The notes under the pieces are model-generated. The model was not told the DNA's origin and searched no databases. It saw only the letters and a list, made by a program, of their open reading frames with translations. 64,000 nucleotides of DNA. Origin: Ignavibacteria bacterium (lineage in GTDB: Bacteria > Bacteroidota > Ignavibacteria > Kapaibacteriales > Kapaibacteriaceae). Position 1 is the stretch's first letter, and each line of letters opens with the position of its first letter. The DNA is taken from the NCBI GenBank assembly GCA_016707005.1, contig JADJIQ010000005.1, positions 1 to 64,000 on the forward strand. The letters are read 5' to 3'. The translations under genes were made by a program, and so were the position numbers. Positions 39,254-47,878 of the stretch are shown here, piece after piece.

Positions 39254-40387
39254 ATGATGAAGTTCTCGACCAAGGCCATCCACATCGGTCAAGAGCCGGA
39301 AGCCCTCACTGGCGCAGTTACGGTTCCCCTCTACCAAACGTCCACCTACGCCCAAGAAGAGATCGGCAAGCACAAGGGCTTCGAATACGCACGTACGCAG
39401 AACCCTACACGATTCGCATGGGAGGCCAATCTCGCAGCGATGGAAGGGGGCACCCACGCCTATGCCTTTGGTAGCGGCTCAGCCGCGGTTGATACGATCA
39501 TGCGACTTCTTTCAGCCGGCGACCACGTAGTGATGGCCGAAGACATGTACGGCGGGACGTTCCGTCTTACGAGCAAGGTCCTCACACGCTTCGGCATTAC
39601 GTTCAGCTACGTTGACATGCGAGATGTGAAGAACGTAGAAGCTGCGCTTCTACCAAACACACGGATGATCTACACAGAAACACCAACAAATCCGATGATG
39701 ACCATCACGGATCTGGCGGCTGTGGCAGAGATCGCCCGCGCGAACAATGCCTATATGGTGGTTGACAACACCTTCGCCTCTCCCTTCTTCCAACGTCCGC
39801 TTGAACTTGGTGCACACATCGTGGTACACTCCGCTACGAAGTACCTTGGTGGCCACAGCGACCTTGTGAGCGGCATTGTCACGACAAACGACGCAGAGAT
39901 AGCCGAGCAGCTCAAGTTCCTTCAGAACGCCGTAGGAGCGGTCCCAGGACCCTTTGAATGCTGGCTTCTTCTCCGCTCTTCAAAGACTCTTGCTGTTCGT
40001 ATGGAACGTCACGCTGCAAATGCACAACGTATCGCTGAGTACTGTCAGCAACACCCATCGATCAAGGCCACGCACTATCCCGGCCTTCCATCGCACCCAC
40101 AACACGAGATCGCCAAGCGACAGATGTCAGGCTTCGGTGGTATGATCTCCATTGAATTAGGCTCTCTGGAACGCGCAACCGCCGTCACCAACAAGCTCAA
40201 ACTCTTCACCCTCGCCGAATCCCTCGGCGGCGTGGAGTCCCTCGTCTGCCACCCCGTGAGCATGACGCACGGCTCCATCCCCAAGGATCAACGCGAACGC
40301 CTCGGCGTAACCGATGGTCTCATTCGTCTTTCGTGTGGGATTGAGGATGTAGAGGATCTGTTGGAGGACCTTGAGGGCTCGCTGTAA
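39254..40387 (+). CDS. Cystathionine gamma-synthase/gamma-lyase family PLP enzyme
   Basis: A 377-residue trans-sulfuration enzyme. It shows the fold signatures TKAIHIGQEPEALTGAVTVPLYQTSTY at the N-terminus, EYARTQNPTR, FGSGSAAVDTIMRLL, ETPTNPMM, DNTFASPFFQRP, and the PLP lysine in HSATKYLGGHSDLV. The end ESLVCHPVSMTHGSIP...GLIRLSCGIEDVEDLLEDLE is typical. Synthase (methionine path), gamma-lyase and methionine gamma-lyase are hard to tell apart by sequence; a synthase or lyase is most likely. It stands alone after a terminator. Its stop runs directly into the 9-base tandem repeat that follows. Confidence 0.9.
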   Translation: MMKFSTKAIHIGQEPEALTGAVTVPLYQTSTYAQEEIGKHKGFEYARTQNPTRFAWEANLAAMEGGTHAYAFGSGSAAVDTIMRLLSAGDHVVMAEDMYGGTFRLTSKVLTRFGITFSYVDMRDVKNVEAALLPNTRMIYTETPTNPMMTITDLAAVAEIARANNAYMVVDNTFASPFFQRPLELGAHIVVHSATKYLGGHSDLVSGIVTTNDAEIAEQLKFLQNAVGAVPGPFECWLLLRSSKTLAVRMERHAANAQRIAEYCQQHPSIKATHYPGLPSHPQHEIAKRQMSGFGGMISIELGSLERATAVTNKLKLFTLAESLGGVESLVCHPVSMTHGSIPKDQRERLGVTDGLIRLSCGIEDVEDLLEDLEGSL

Positions 40388-40513
40388 GGGGCGAAGAGGC
40401 GAAGAGGCGAAGGGGCGAAGGGGCGAAGGGGCGAAAGGGCGAAGGGGCGAAGAGGCGAAGAGGCGAAGAGGCGAAGAGGCGAAGAGGCGAAGGGGCGAAG
40501 GGGCGAAGGGGCG
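40387..40513 (+). repeat. 9-base tandem repeat array (GGCGAAGRG)
   Basis: About 14 copies of GGCGAAGAG/GGCGAAGGG begin at the stop of the PLP enzyme gene and run to 40513. The same unit appears in opposite orientation at 41861-41943. The array separates the PLP gene from the convergent outer-membrane-like gene. Confidence 0.9.
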
Positions 40514-40531
40514 TTATGAGCTCCGTGCTTC

Positions 40532-41308
40532 TTATAGTTCGAAGAGAAGGTTCATGCCGAAGGCGAGCGACGATGTGTTGCTGCCGTGATCTGCAGACGG
40601 CCAAAAGTTGGCTGTAATGAAGGGTTCAGCAGAGAGGTGCTCGACAACTGGGATCACCTTGCGCATCCCTACTACCAATTGGAGCCGTGTCTCAGGAATG
40701 TAGCGCGACGAGCCTTGATACAAGGGAATGGACGTTGATCCAAGAGGTACTGTGATCGCGCCATCGAGATCAACAAGACCAGGCCCCTCAATAGTAGTCG
40801 GCAGTGAATAGGTTAGAGTAGAGGAGAATTGGTTCTCAAGAGCGAATGCCTGAACAAGCCCAACATTTACGATCCACCGTGCGCCAAGATCGTACCCAAT
40901 GTATATGCCAACTGTTAAACTCGACCAAGACTGCGTCGCGTGATACAGCATTTGATTGTAGTCAGTTCCTGATCCACCCTGTGCAGGTTGTTCGAAGGTA
41001 GAACCAGGTGCTTCTGTGATATAGGCACTCTCGCAGTATGCCGCTGCTATCTCAAATCTCCATCCACTTGGAATCGTTAGGCCGAGCGATGAGTTGATCA
41101 TAGGGAACAAGATCCTATTGGCCTCTTCGGCATCGGGTGCTTGTTCGCTACTCGGCAGCATCGGTTGGTATCCTGTATAGGGAGAGGAGGTAGCTCCTAT
41201 GCCAAAGCTGAGCAGCCATCGAACATCATCATGCACTTGACCTTGGCAGGGCAGCCATGCCATCATGATCACAGTTGCAACACCTATTAGTGATGACTTA
41301 CGCTTCAT
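40532..41308 (-). CDS. Outer-membrane beta-barrel-like protein
   Basis: A 258-residue protein starting MKRKSSLIGVATVIMMAWLPCQGQ (signal peptide); the frame is open to 41344, but this start fits the signal peptide best. The rest alternates polar and hydrophobic residues as in transmembrane beta-strands (WRFEIAAAYCESAY, SLTVGIYIGYDLGARWIVNVGLVQAFAL, ETRLQLVVGMRKVIP) and ends with a strand SSLAFGMNLLFEL. No family recognised. It lies alone between the two inverted 9-base repeat arrays. Confidence 0.7.
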   Translation of the reverse strand: MKRKSSLIGVATVIMMAWLPCQGQVHDDVRWLLSFGIGATSSPYTGYQPMLPSSEQAPDAEEANRILFPMINSSLGLTIPSGWRFEIAAAYCESAYITEAPGSTFEQPAQGGSGTDYNQMLYHATQSWSSLTVGIYIGYDLGARWIVNVGLVQAFALENQFSSTLTYSLPTTIEGPGLVDLDGAITVPLGSTSIPLYQGSSRYIPETRLQLVVGMRKVIPVVEHLSAEPFITANFWPSADHGSNTSSLAFGMNLLFEL

Positions 41309-41407
41309 ATGGCAAGAATCCAAAAACAGCGTTGGTAGAACCACGAGTCATGCAATATATGTCGCCATAAATGTCACGGTTGCATGCACGTAACGCACGT
41401 AGACTGT

Positions 41408-41831
41408 ATGGCACTAAATGACATCGAGATATACCAGTTGATTCGAACTGCTTTCGCCTTATGCGATGAAGTGGGCACTGCCTTGAAGGCACGTCGTGAG
41501 TTCAATCTCGCCGATCAACTGTTACGAGCAGCGCTGTCTGTAGGTAACAACTTTGCGGGAGGGCTATGGACGAAGCGCTACTGGCGAGCGCCTAATGCTC
41601 ATGTTCTACGCCGACGGTTCCGCACAAGAATGCAAGAATTGTTTGAATTCTGCTGTAGATCTGAACATTATCGAAGCTGGAAAAGCTCAAGAGCTTAATG
41701 CTCTGTTCAGCAGAATATCAATTGGGATCATTGAATTCTGCGCCTGGATCCTAAGGCAAGACCCAGACTACAATGGGGCATTTCGCGAACGCGTGGAGAA
41801 GCGACGCGCATGGCGCTTCAGAAAGAGGTAA
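41408..41831 (+). pseudogene. Four-helix-bundle protein (23S rRNA intervening-sequence type), frameshifted
   Basis: The first frame reads MALNDIEIYQLIRTAFALCDEVGTALKARREFNLADQLLRAALSVGNNFA and then loses homology. After removing one G from GCGGGAGGG at about 41555-41563 it continues in the family pattern EGYGRSATGERLMLMFYADGSAQECKNCLNSAVDLNII...FSRISIGIIEFCAWIL to 41831. This is the small four-helix-bundle family often linked to rRNA intervening sequences and to repeats in Bacteroidota and Chlorobi-group genomes. The break may be real or a run-length error. A palindromic repeat and a 9-base array start right after it. Confidence 0.7.
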
Positions 41832-41833
41832 CG

Positions 41834-41857
41834 CCCCTCGACTACGCTCGGGGTGAC
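41834..41857. repeat. Palindromic repeat (CCCCTCGACTACGCTCGGGG)
   Basis: A REP-like palindrome followed by TGACA; the same family, with CTCCG in the loop, occurs twice inside the photolyase gene. It lies between the four-helix-bundle gene and the 9-base array. Confidence 0.7.
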
Positions 41858-41860
41858 ACA

Positions 41861-41943
41861 CGCCTCTTCGCCTCTTCGCCCCTTCGCCCTTTCGCCTCTT
41901 CGCCCTGCCTCTTCGCCTCTTCGCCCCTTCGCCCTGCCTCTTA
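41861..41943 (-). repeat. 9-base tandem repeat array, inverted copy
   Basis: About nine units of CGCCTCTTC/CGCCCCTTC, some with a CCTG interruption; this is the reverse complement of the array at 40387-40513. It abuts the stop codon of the aldehyde dehydrogenase gene. Confidence 0.88.
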
Positions 41944-43611
41944 CGCCTGCTTCCTTACCCCGATCACGTTATACCTGTTCGTCACGAACGACCAATCGGC
42001 GAACGTGGCGTTGCCGGCAGGGTTTGCGCCGGTGCCATGGAAGTCGCTGAATGCTGCCGACTGGTTCACCCAGACGAAGCTGTTGAAGTTGAAGGCAACG
42101 GGAGCGCCGGCGTTGACGATGGCGTCCTCTGATGCAGTCATACGTTCGTTGTTGGTGGTGTAGACAAGGGCACTAAGAGCCCCTTGCTCACGAACACTCT
42201 TTACGACCTCTGCAACAGAGGCTTCGAAGGAGTCGGTCACAACAAGGAAGGATACGGGACCGAACCATTCCTTGGTGTAGATGTCTGCACGCTTCGTATC
42301 TGTTTGAAGGACGATCGGAGAAACGGTACGAGCCCCTTCGAATCCGGGTTGGTCAACACGTGCGCTGTCTCTGATCACGGCCAGTCCGAGTGAGCGTACA
42401 TCCTCGATCCGCTGCGATGTTGCCGGATTTTGAATGGCACCAAGAGTTGTTGCACCGGAGCGTTCATTGAAGACGACTGCATCGATCTTCTCTCGGAGTT
42501 TGGCAGCGACGTCATCAACACTCACTTGGGTACCGGCAACCATCATACCGTCCTTGGCGATGAAGATGTTCTGCGGTGCAGTACACATCTGACCAGAATA
42601 GAGTGTGAGAGAGAATGCAAGATTCTCCAGTGCCGCGTCGAGGTTATCTGTGGAGTCGAGGATCACACAGTTCACACCGGCCTTTTCCATGAACGTGGTC
42701 TTGCCGTGTGATGCAGCCTCTTTCTCAACAACTGCGCCAAAATGAGGTCCGCCTGTGTAGTCGATCACTCGCACGGCCGGATGTTTCACAAGCTCTAGGG
42801 TAAGGGGCTTTTCAGACGTATCAACGGCAAGCTGAATGATGTTCGCATCTAATCCGATCTCCGTAATAACCGCTCTGAGATCGGCGATGACAATGGCGAT
42901 AGGATAGACGGCTCCGGGATGGGGCTTTACGATCACACTATTCCCGGTTGCAAGACCGGCAAACATTCCGGGCACGGTGTTCCACACCGGGAATGTAGAG
43001 CAGCCGATCACGAGGTTGATGCCCTTGGGAACCATGCGATATGATTTGTCGATCGAGACGCTGATCTTCCCCATCGGCTTTGTCCATAGCACATTGGAAG
43101 CGAACGCAGACTGAGCTGCAAGCGCCATTGCCGTTGATTCGAGGGCGCGATCGAAGGCATGCGGGCCCGAGGCTTGGAAACCCATCACAAAGCCTTGACC
43201 GGTTGTGTGCTGCGTAGCATAGCCGATCTCAAAAAATCGCTTTGCTCCACGTTCAAGTGCTTCAACAAGAATGGAAGCACGATCCTCAGGAGTGAGGGAC
43301 TGCCATGCCGTTTGTGCAGCAGATGCACGACTGATCAGATCGTCAAGGGCGATCTGGGGATAGGTGATACCGAGTGAGAATCCGTACGGAGATGACTCTT
43401 CGCCGATCCACGACTGCTCAGCGGGGAGCCTGTCGAATCGGTTATTGAGCTGACCCTGGAAAGCTGCCAACCCATCATCGTTCGCTGTTTCACCATAGAT
43501 CTTACCACTCGGCGCTTCTGGCCAATGGGCGTGGAACGTACGTTCCACATTGGCCTTCATGGCGTTGACGAGTGTTGCGTGGTGAGCAGCGCGAAGATCT
43601 GAGATGGTCAT
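41941..43611 (-). CDS. PaaN-type aldehyde dehydrogenase
   Basis: A 556-residue protein from MTISDLRAAHH (43611); a frame start at 43641 would overlap the promoter box and is less likely. It resembles the phenylacetic acid degradation protein PaaN2-type aldehyde dehydrogenases: long N-terminal region, VPKGINLVIGCSTFPVWNTVPGMFAGLATGNSVIVKPHPGAVYP, GGPHFG, FMEKAGVNCVILDS, and the catalytic cysteine in LYSGQMCTAPQN. In the ring-cleavage path such enzymes oxidise the semialdehyde made from oxepin-CoA. No other paa gene is in the window, so its substrate here is open. The 3' end stops exactly at the inverted repeat array. Confidence 0.85.
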   Translation of the reverse strand: MTISDLRAAHHATLVNAMKANVERTFHAHWPEAPSGKIYGETANDDGLAAFQGQLNNRFDRLPAEQSWIGEESSPYGFSLGITYPQIALDDLISRASAAQTAWQSLTPEDRASILVEALERGAKRFFEIGYATQHTTGQGFVMGFQASGPHAFDRALESTAMALAAQSAFASNVLWTKPMGKISVSIDKSYRMVPKGINLVIGCSTFPVWNTVPGMFAGLATGNSVIVKPHPGAVYPIAIVIADLRAVITEIGLDANIIQLAVDTSEKPLTLELVKHPAVRVIDYTGGPHFGAVVEKEAASHGKTTFMEKAGVNCVILDSTDNLDAALENLAFSLTLYSGQMCTAPQNIFIAKDGMMVAGTQVSVDDVAAKLREKIDAVVFNERSGATTLGAIQNPATSQRIEDVRSLGLAVIRDSARVDQPGFEGARTVSPIVLQTDTKRADIYTKEWFGPVSFLVVTDSFEASVAEVVKSVREQGALSALVYTTNNERMTASEDAIVNAGAPVAFNFNSFVWVNQSAAFSDFHGTGANPAGNATFADWSFVTNRYNVIGVRKQA

Positions 43612-43640
43612 GAGTGTAGCCTCGTGTTCGATGAAGACCA

Positions 43641-43648
43641 CAAAACTA
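43641..43648 (-). promoter_or_regulatory. -7 box (TAGTTTTG) for the aldehyde dehydrogenase gene
   Basis: Minus-strand TAGTTTTG; about 19 bases upstream GTTTC partly resembles the -33 TTTG. It would place the transcript start near 43635 and supports the ATG at 43611. Confidence 0.5.
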
Positions 43649-43676
43649 CGTCGTTCCGTTGACGTGAAACAGCGGG

Positions 43677-45190
43677 TTATTCTGCAGCATCAACGCGGGC
43701 CTTTTCAGCCGACGCCTTCCCTACGTTATAGCCCTGCGTAAGCCCAACTTCACAATCGATGCGCACATGGATGCGAGAGTAGATCCGGCTGTCTGCGGCT
43801 TCCGATGCCATGGACCGGAACTCATTCTCTGAGGCTGGGAAGAAGTACGACAGTACTTCGGCCGCGGCACCGCTAAAGGTGCTGTGTCCACTTGTATAGC
43901 CGGGGAAATTCGGAAGTCCGGCACTCATTGCCACTTCTTTGTCGATCGTACATGGACGTGCCGTGAAGTACTTGTACTTCGTGTACCAACACGCAACTGC
44001 AGCATCATGCAAGGCACATGCAACGTATGAAAGGACACGCGCTGAACGCACAGCACTCATGTTTGCAGCGCGCGTTCTGTCCTCTGCCATCTTCATCCAC
44101 ATGCCAGGAGGACCGTCTGTTCCGCCCCTGCTTCCCAATACGTTGCAATACGAGCTTGTTCACGTGTACGGTTCTTGGCCAGATCTCGCATCTCATTCAT
44201 GTCCGTTTGGAACCTTGCATCCGTCTCTGAAGGGGGCGGGCCCGGATCCATCGCAGCGGCGCTCGGAATGTTCCATGGTGTTACATCTCCTCCGAAGGGA
44301 TGTAGTGGCGGACGTGCAGGTGTCTCGGCACTCTTCCATTTTGGCCACGTGGTAACGAGTGTGGCTTCCTTGGCCTTCCATGCGGGCTGGTTGTCTGCGC
44401 CCGACCACTTGTCGTTGGCAGCACGTTCTTTGAGCTTGGTCACGATGAACCGTGCAAGTGAATCCCCCGCGGCAACATCGCTCGGACGTGCAACACCGGC
44501 CCACACACGTGATTGTGTTGCGTCGGAATACAACGCTTCCATATTCGCACGTTCGCCCGGAAACATCAGTACGATCATCTCAACGGCAACACGGGCGATG
44601 ATGGCATCTTCATTCGGATAGGAAGGAAGTCCTGTCTCGGGGGCAAGCGTAGAGATCGAGGGATCAACAACGTACGGTGCCGGACGTTTGACCGTGTACT
44701 TCGAACGCCATGCATGGATCAATCCGTCATACGTTCCAACTTCAATGAGTGAGAACATGCGTGAAGCGAACGGAGGGCTGGCAAGGGGCTTTGCAGGATC
44801 TGGCAGGAACCGACCTGTAAACGTACCATCCGGATTGCGCTCTGCTGCCGGCGTGATGTTGTACTTGGCAACGATCTTGCGTGCAATGGCGCTCCACTCC
44901 TGTACCGGTCCTTGATTCCACCTGCGAATTGAACTGCGCTGCGCATCTGTACGTCCGGCAACGGCAGCACGTACGGCATCAAGTCCTTCATCATCAGCGG
45001 GAGCGGCGGGGATCACCGTTGTAGGAACATCGGTTACAAGGATCGGCGTCCAGTTAATGGCCGCGCTGTCATTCGACGTAGGCGTGAGTTCAGCAACAAC
45101 AGGCGATTCGATCGGATTGTCACAGCCAACCATGATCAGCGTGATCAATATTGCAAGGCCTATCCAACGTGTAGATGTCATAAGGTTCAT
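43677..45190 (-). pseudogene. Vanadium-haloperoxidase/PAP2-like lipoprotein, frameshifted
   Basis: Piece 1 (45190-44093) has a lipoprotein signal (IGLAILITLIMVGCDN) and helical sequence with YNITPAAERNPDGTFTGRFLP and RPAPYVVDPSISTLAPETGLPSYPNEDAIIA. It runs into another frame at IATYWEAG. Adding one G to AGGGGCGG near 44120 joins it to piece 2 (to 43677): TDGPPGMWMKMAEDRTRAA, HDAAVACWYTKYKYFTARP, then the phosphate/vanadate site NFPGYTSGHSTFSGAAAEVL and RIHVRIDCEVGLTQGYNVGK. The intact protein would have about 515 residues. It overlaps the outer-membrane gene before it by 4 bases. The shift sits in a G-run. Confidence 0.75.
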
Positions 45191-46065
45191 AGTGATACTC
45201 CATCCCAGATCGGCAGGTCATACGCTACGCCGAACGTGAATCGTGTTGAATGGCCCACATTCCGTCCAGTCATTGTGCCGGAGACGCCCCCTATCAAACT
45301 CACTGCGCTGATGACACGATAGGCCAGGGTTGTGCCGACGCGTGTATATGCTTGGGCATTCGATGGGAATGGGACGCCTGGTCCGATATTGGTTCCCGAT
45401 TGTGGCACTACGTTTTGCAGCCACACATCGCCGTACCAATCAGAGGTACCGTAACCAACACGGCCAACAGCATCGATCGCATCAGGGACGTCCACTTCAA
45501 AACCGCGGTCGATCATCACGGTGCCTCGCGCAGAATATCCGATGCCGGCCATGAAGAAGAGGCCGGTATTGGTGGTGTACTGCGTAACGATGCGACCTTC
45601 AACACCTGTTGCTTGGTGTCCGATCGTGACCGGTGCATCCGGCACATAATCACTGAGTGGTGTAAAGAACACGCCACCAAGGATCACATCCAATCGATTC
45701 GATTCAACGTTCAATGATAGGGGGCGAACCTTCACCCCTGCCTGCAGGTCCTGGACGCCATTGATGGTCTCCCAGAATCCGGCACTAGAGGAAGATATCA
45801 CGTACGGCACATTGGCCACGATATCCAGCCAGTCCGTGATCCCCGCACCTACATACAGAGACACACCACTTGTGGTGATCGTGCCGAGCTGCGGGTTATA
45901 GGTCTGCTGTTGACCCACGTAATACTTTTCATACGCTTCTGTGAAACCGGAGATCGCAGCAGCGGTGCGACCCTTACCCAGCATCCACCCACTCACAAGG
46001 CCTTGAGCCTGTATGATCGAGGGGGCCATCAGAGTAGCAAAAAGGAGTGTTACGAGTAGCTTCAT
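45187..46065 (-). CDS. Outer-membrane beta-barrel protein
   Basis: A 292-residue protein with a signal peptide (MKLLVTLLFATLMAPSIIQAQ) and many amphipathic strands (SGVSLYVGAGITDWLDIVANVPYVI, RFTFGVAYDLPIWDGVSL at the end). No family with known substrate recognised. It is the first gene of a pair: its stop overlaps the start of the haloperoxidase-like lipoprotein gene by 4 bases, so the two products may work together at the outer membrane (inference). Confidence 0.75.
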   Translation of the reverse strand: MKLLVTLLFATLMAPSIIQAQGLVSGWMLGKGRTAAAISGFTEAYEKYYVGQQQTYNPQLGTITTSGVSLYVGAGITDWLDIVANVPYVISSSSAGFWETINGVQDLQAGVKVRPLSLNVESNRLDVILGGVFFTPLSDYVPDAPVTIGHQATGVEGRIVTQYTTNTGLFFMAGIGYSARGTVMIDRGFEVDVPDAIDAVGRVGYGTSDWYGDVWLQNVVPQSGTNIGPGVPFPSNAQAYTRVGTTLAYRVISAVSLIGGVSGTMTGRNVGHSTRFTFGVAYDLPIWDGVSL

Positions 46066-46108
46066 TCCAGTAAACTACTAGAGTCAGCCATCCAATCCCT
46101 AGGTTCAC

Positions 46109-46120
46109 GAACATATGTTC
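46109..46120. promoter_or_regulatory. Palindrome GAACATATGTTC, possible operator
   Basis: A perfect 12-base palindrome ends 13 bases before the ATG of a helix-turn-helix gene. TGTTC recurs at 46126-46130 and ATGAAC spans the start codon, so several half sites cluster around the gene start. Candidate autoregulatory site; inference only. Confidence 0.35.
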
Positions 46121-46133
46121 CTTATGTTCAGCA

Positions 46134-46625
46134 ATGAACGTTTCGATCAAGCGTGTGTTGTTGGAGCGACGCCGACTCCGTGCTGTGCAACTCTCCCAAA
46201 AAGGTTGGCGCGTTACGGATATCGCCCAGGCCCTGAATGTCTCCGTCCCTGCCGTTAGTCAGTGGCTCGCTACCTTCCGAAGCGAGGGCGAAACCGGACT
46301 CAAGGCAAGAAAACGTACAGGCGCACCTCGACGGCTCTCACCGCGCCATTCGCTGATGCTTCAAGCGCTCTTGAAGCGCAAGCCGCGTGAAAACGACATC
46401 GACGCCGATGCCTGGGATAGGGCACTGGTTCAGAGGGTGATCAAGCGACTCTTTGGCGTGACCTATTCCCATCAACATTGCGGCAGACTGCTCAAGGCGG
46501 CGATGGATTCAAAGACGGTTGTCCCACGCGTTACTCGGTTGGAACTCGACGATCTCCTCAAGAAAGTGGATATTGCACGGATTCGCACACGTTTTGGTTC
46601 GCGACATGGCAGAAGCCCCCTCTGA
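46134..46625 (+). CDS. Winged helix-turn-helix protein, transposase-N-terminus-like
   Basis: A 163-residue protein. Residues about 8-60 form a helix-turn-helix (LERRRLRAVQLSQKGWRVTDIAQALNVSVPAVSQWLATFRSEG) and residues 60-125 a winged helix (GAPRRLSPRHSLMLQALLKRKPREND...VQRVIKRLFGVTYSHQHCGRLLKA). This is the DNA-binding half of IS630-like transposases. The DDE catalytic part is absent and no inverted repeats flank the gene, so it may be a captured regulator. Its 3' end overlaps the next gene by 20 bases, which suggests coupled translation with the coiled-coil protein. Confidence 0.75.
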   Translation: MNVSIKRVLLERRRLRAVQLSQKGWRVTDIAQALNVSVPAVSQWLATFRSEGETGLKARKRTGAPRRLSPRHSLMLQALLKRKPRENDIDADAWDRALVQRVIKRLFGVTYSHQHCGRLLKAAMDSKTVVPRVTRLELDDLLKKVDIARIRTRFGSRHGRSPL

Positions 46626-46899
46626 TATCACAGCTCTATTGCTGAAACTCGACGAAACACTGCGCCTCGCAGCAGAGGCTCAGAAAGCGGTTGCCGACAA
46701 CGAGCTCCGTCTTGCACAATCGCAAGAATTTCTCTCGGAAAATCAACGATTCATGAGCGAAACTCAAGCTGCCATCTCCACTCGGCTTACCGATATCGTT
46801 GGGAACCAACATACGATCATTGGTAACCAGCAAACGATCATCGACAACCAGAACACGATCATCACGTTTCTGAAAATGTTGGCGCACGGAGAGGCTTGA
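46606..46899 (+). CDS. Small coiled-coil protein with NQxTII repeats
   Basis: A 97-residue protein starting MAEAPSDITALLLKLDETLRL. It is nearly all helical and has heptad-like segments, with four near-repeats IVGNQHTIIGNQQTIIDNQNTIITFL at the C-terminal side that should give a parallel coiled coil with buried asparagines. The start overlaps the upstream helix-turn-helix gene by 20 bases; its stop is followed after one base by the GTG of the TauE/SafE gene. The tight packing suggests one operon. No family recognised. An earlier in-frame start overlapping the HTH gene is unlikely. Confidence 0.65.
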   Translation: MAEAPSDITALLLKLDETLRLAAEAQKAVADNELRLAQSQEFLSENQRFMSETQAAISTRLTDIVGNQHTIIGNQQTIIDNQNTIITFLKMLAHGEA

Positions 46900-46900
46900 C

Positions 46901-47878
46901 GTGCGCGGTCTTCGATTCTACATCCCCTACGCAACGTTTGTCCTTGTTGGTTTGGCCTTCGTGTACACCACGACAGATGTTTTGCCCTACGTTCTTGCTT
47001 CATGGCCAGCCGCCGTTGCAATGGTCTTTGGATCGTTCATTGGTGGTGCAAGTGCTGAAGGGGGCGGTGCGATCGCCTTCCCTGTCTTCACTTTGATCTT
47101 CAAGATCGCTCCTGCTTCTGCACGGAATTTCTCATTTGCAATACAAAGCGTTGGCATGGTCTCAGCCTCGCTGATGATCATCGGCAGAGGCATACCGATC
47201 GAGAAGAGAGCAGTCTTCTATCCAGCTATAGGTGCCGTGTTCGGTCTTCTCATTGGAACGTTTGGTCTTGTCCCGCTTCTCGATCCAACGATCACGAAAC
47301 TGTTCTTTGTTTCGCTTTGGATGTCCTTTGGAATTGGGTTGTGGAGAGCAAACCGAAATGCCTCGCGGATTGTTCGGAAGGGTCTGCCCCCTATCCTTAC
47401 TCAGCGCGACATCTTCAATCTCATTGGCATCGGTGTTCTAGGGGGTATCGTTACGTCGATCTTCGGGAACGGCATCTGTATGGTAACGTTCTGCTTGCTT
47501 ACCCTCTGGTATGGTATCGATGAACGTATCGCAACACCAACATCTGTGGTCCTCATGAGCGTGATCACCATATGCGGATTCTTCCTGCATGCGGTAGTGA
47601 TGCAGGACTTTGGTCCGGTGGAGTATCACACATGGTTGGCGGCCGCTCCTGTAGTTGTGTTCTTCAGTCCGCTTGGTGCATTCACCATTTCCTTTTGGAA
47701 GCGACTCTCCATTGCACGACTCCTCTACACGATCATCACGGTCCAGTTGTTTGGGGCGTTCTACGTACTTGGGTTCACATTTGAGAATCTGATGTTCAGC
47801 GCAGTGGTGATCATCATCGGCACATGGTTGATGATCAGAATCGATAGGTCATCGAACCTACCGGCACAGGGACAGTAG
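46901..47878 (+). CDS. TauE/SafE-family membrane permease
   Basis: A 325-residue membrane protein with about eight hydrophobic segments, starting at GTG. It has the pattern FGSFIGGASAEGGGAIAFPVFTLIFKIAPASARNFSFAIQSVGM in the first half and IGIGVLGGIVTSIFGNGICMVTFCLLTLWYGIDERIATPTSVVLMSV in the second, the inverted repeats typical of the family, whose members are thought to export sulfite, sulfonates or related anions. The substrate cannot be told here. It ends in a 44-base tail-to-tail overlap with the next minus-strand gene. Confidence 0.82.
   Translation: MRGLRFYIPYATFVLVGLAFVYTTTDVLPYVLASWPAAVAMVFGSFIGGASAEGGGAIAFPVFTLIFKIAPASARNFSFAIQSVGMVSASLMIIGRGIPIEKRAVFYPAIGAVFGLLIGTFGLVPLLDPTITKLFFVSLWMSFGIGLWRANRNASRIVRKGLPPILTQRDIFNLIGIGVLGGIVTSIFGNGICMVTFCLLTLWYGIDERIATPTSVVLMSVITICGFFLHAVVMQDFGPVEYHTWLAAAPVVVFFSPLGAFTISFWKRLSIARLLYTIITVQLFGAFYVLGFTFENLMFSAVVIIIGTWLMIRIDRSSNLPAQGQ

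Noticed and set aside
40387..41943. CRISPR array
   Set aside because: Units are 9 bases and adjacent, without spacers; no cas gene is present.
46134..46625. Insertion sequence
   Set aside because: No DDE catalytic domain, inverted repeats or target duplication; only the DNA-binding half is present.
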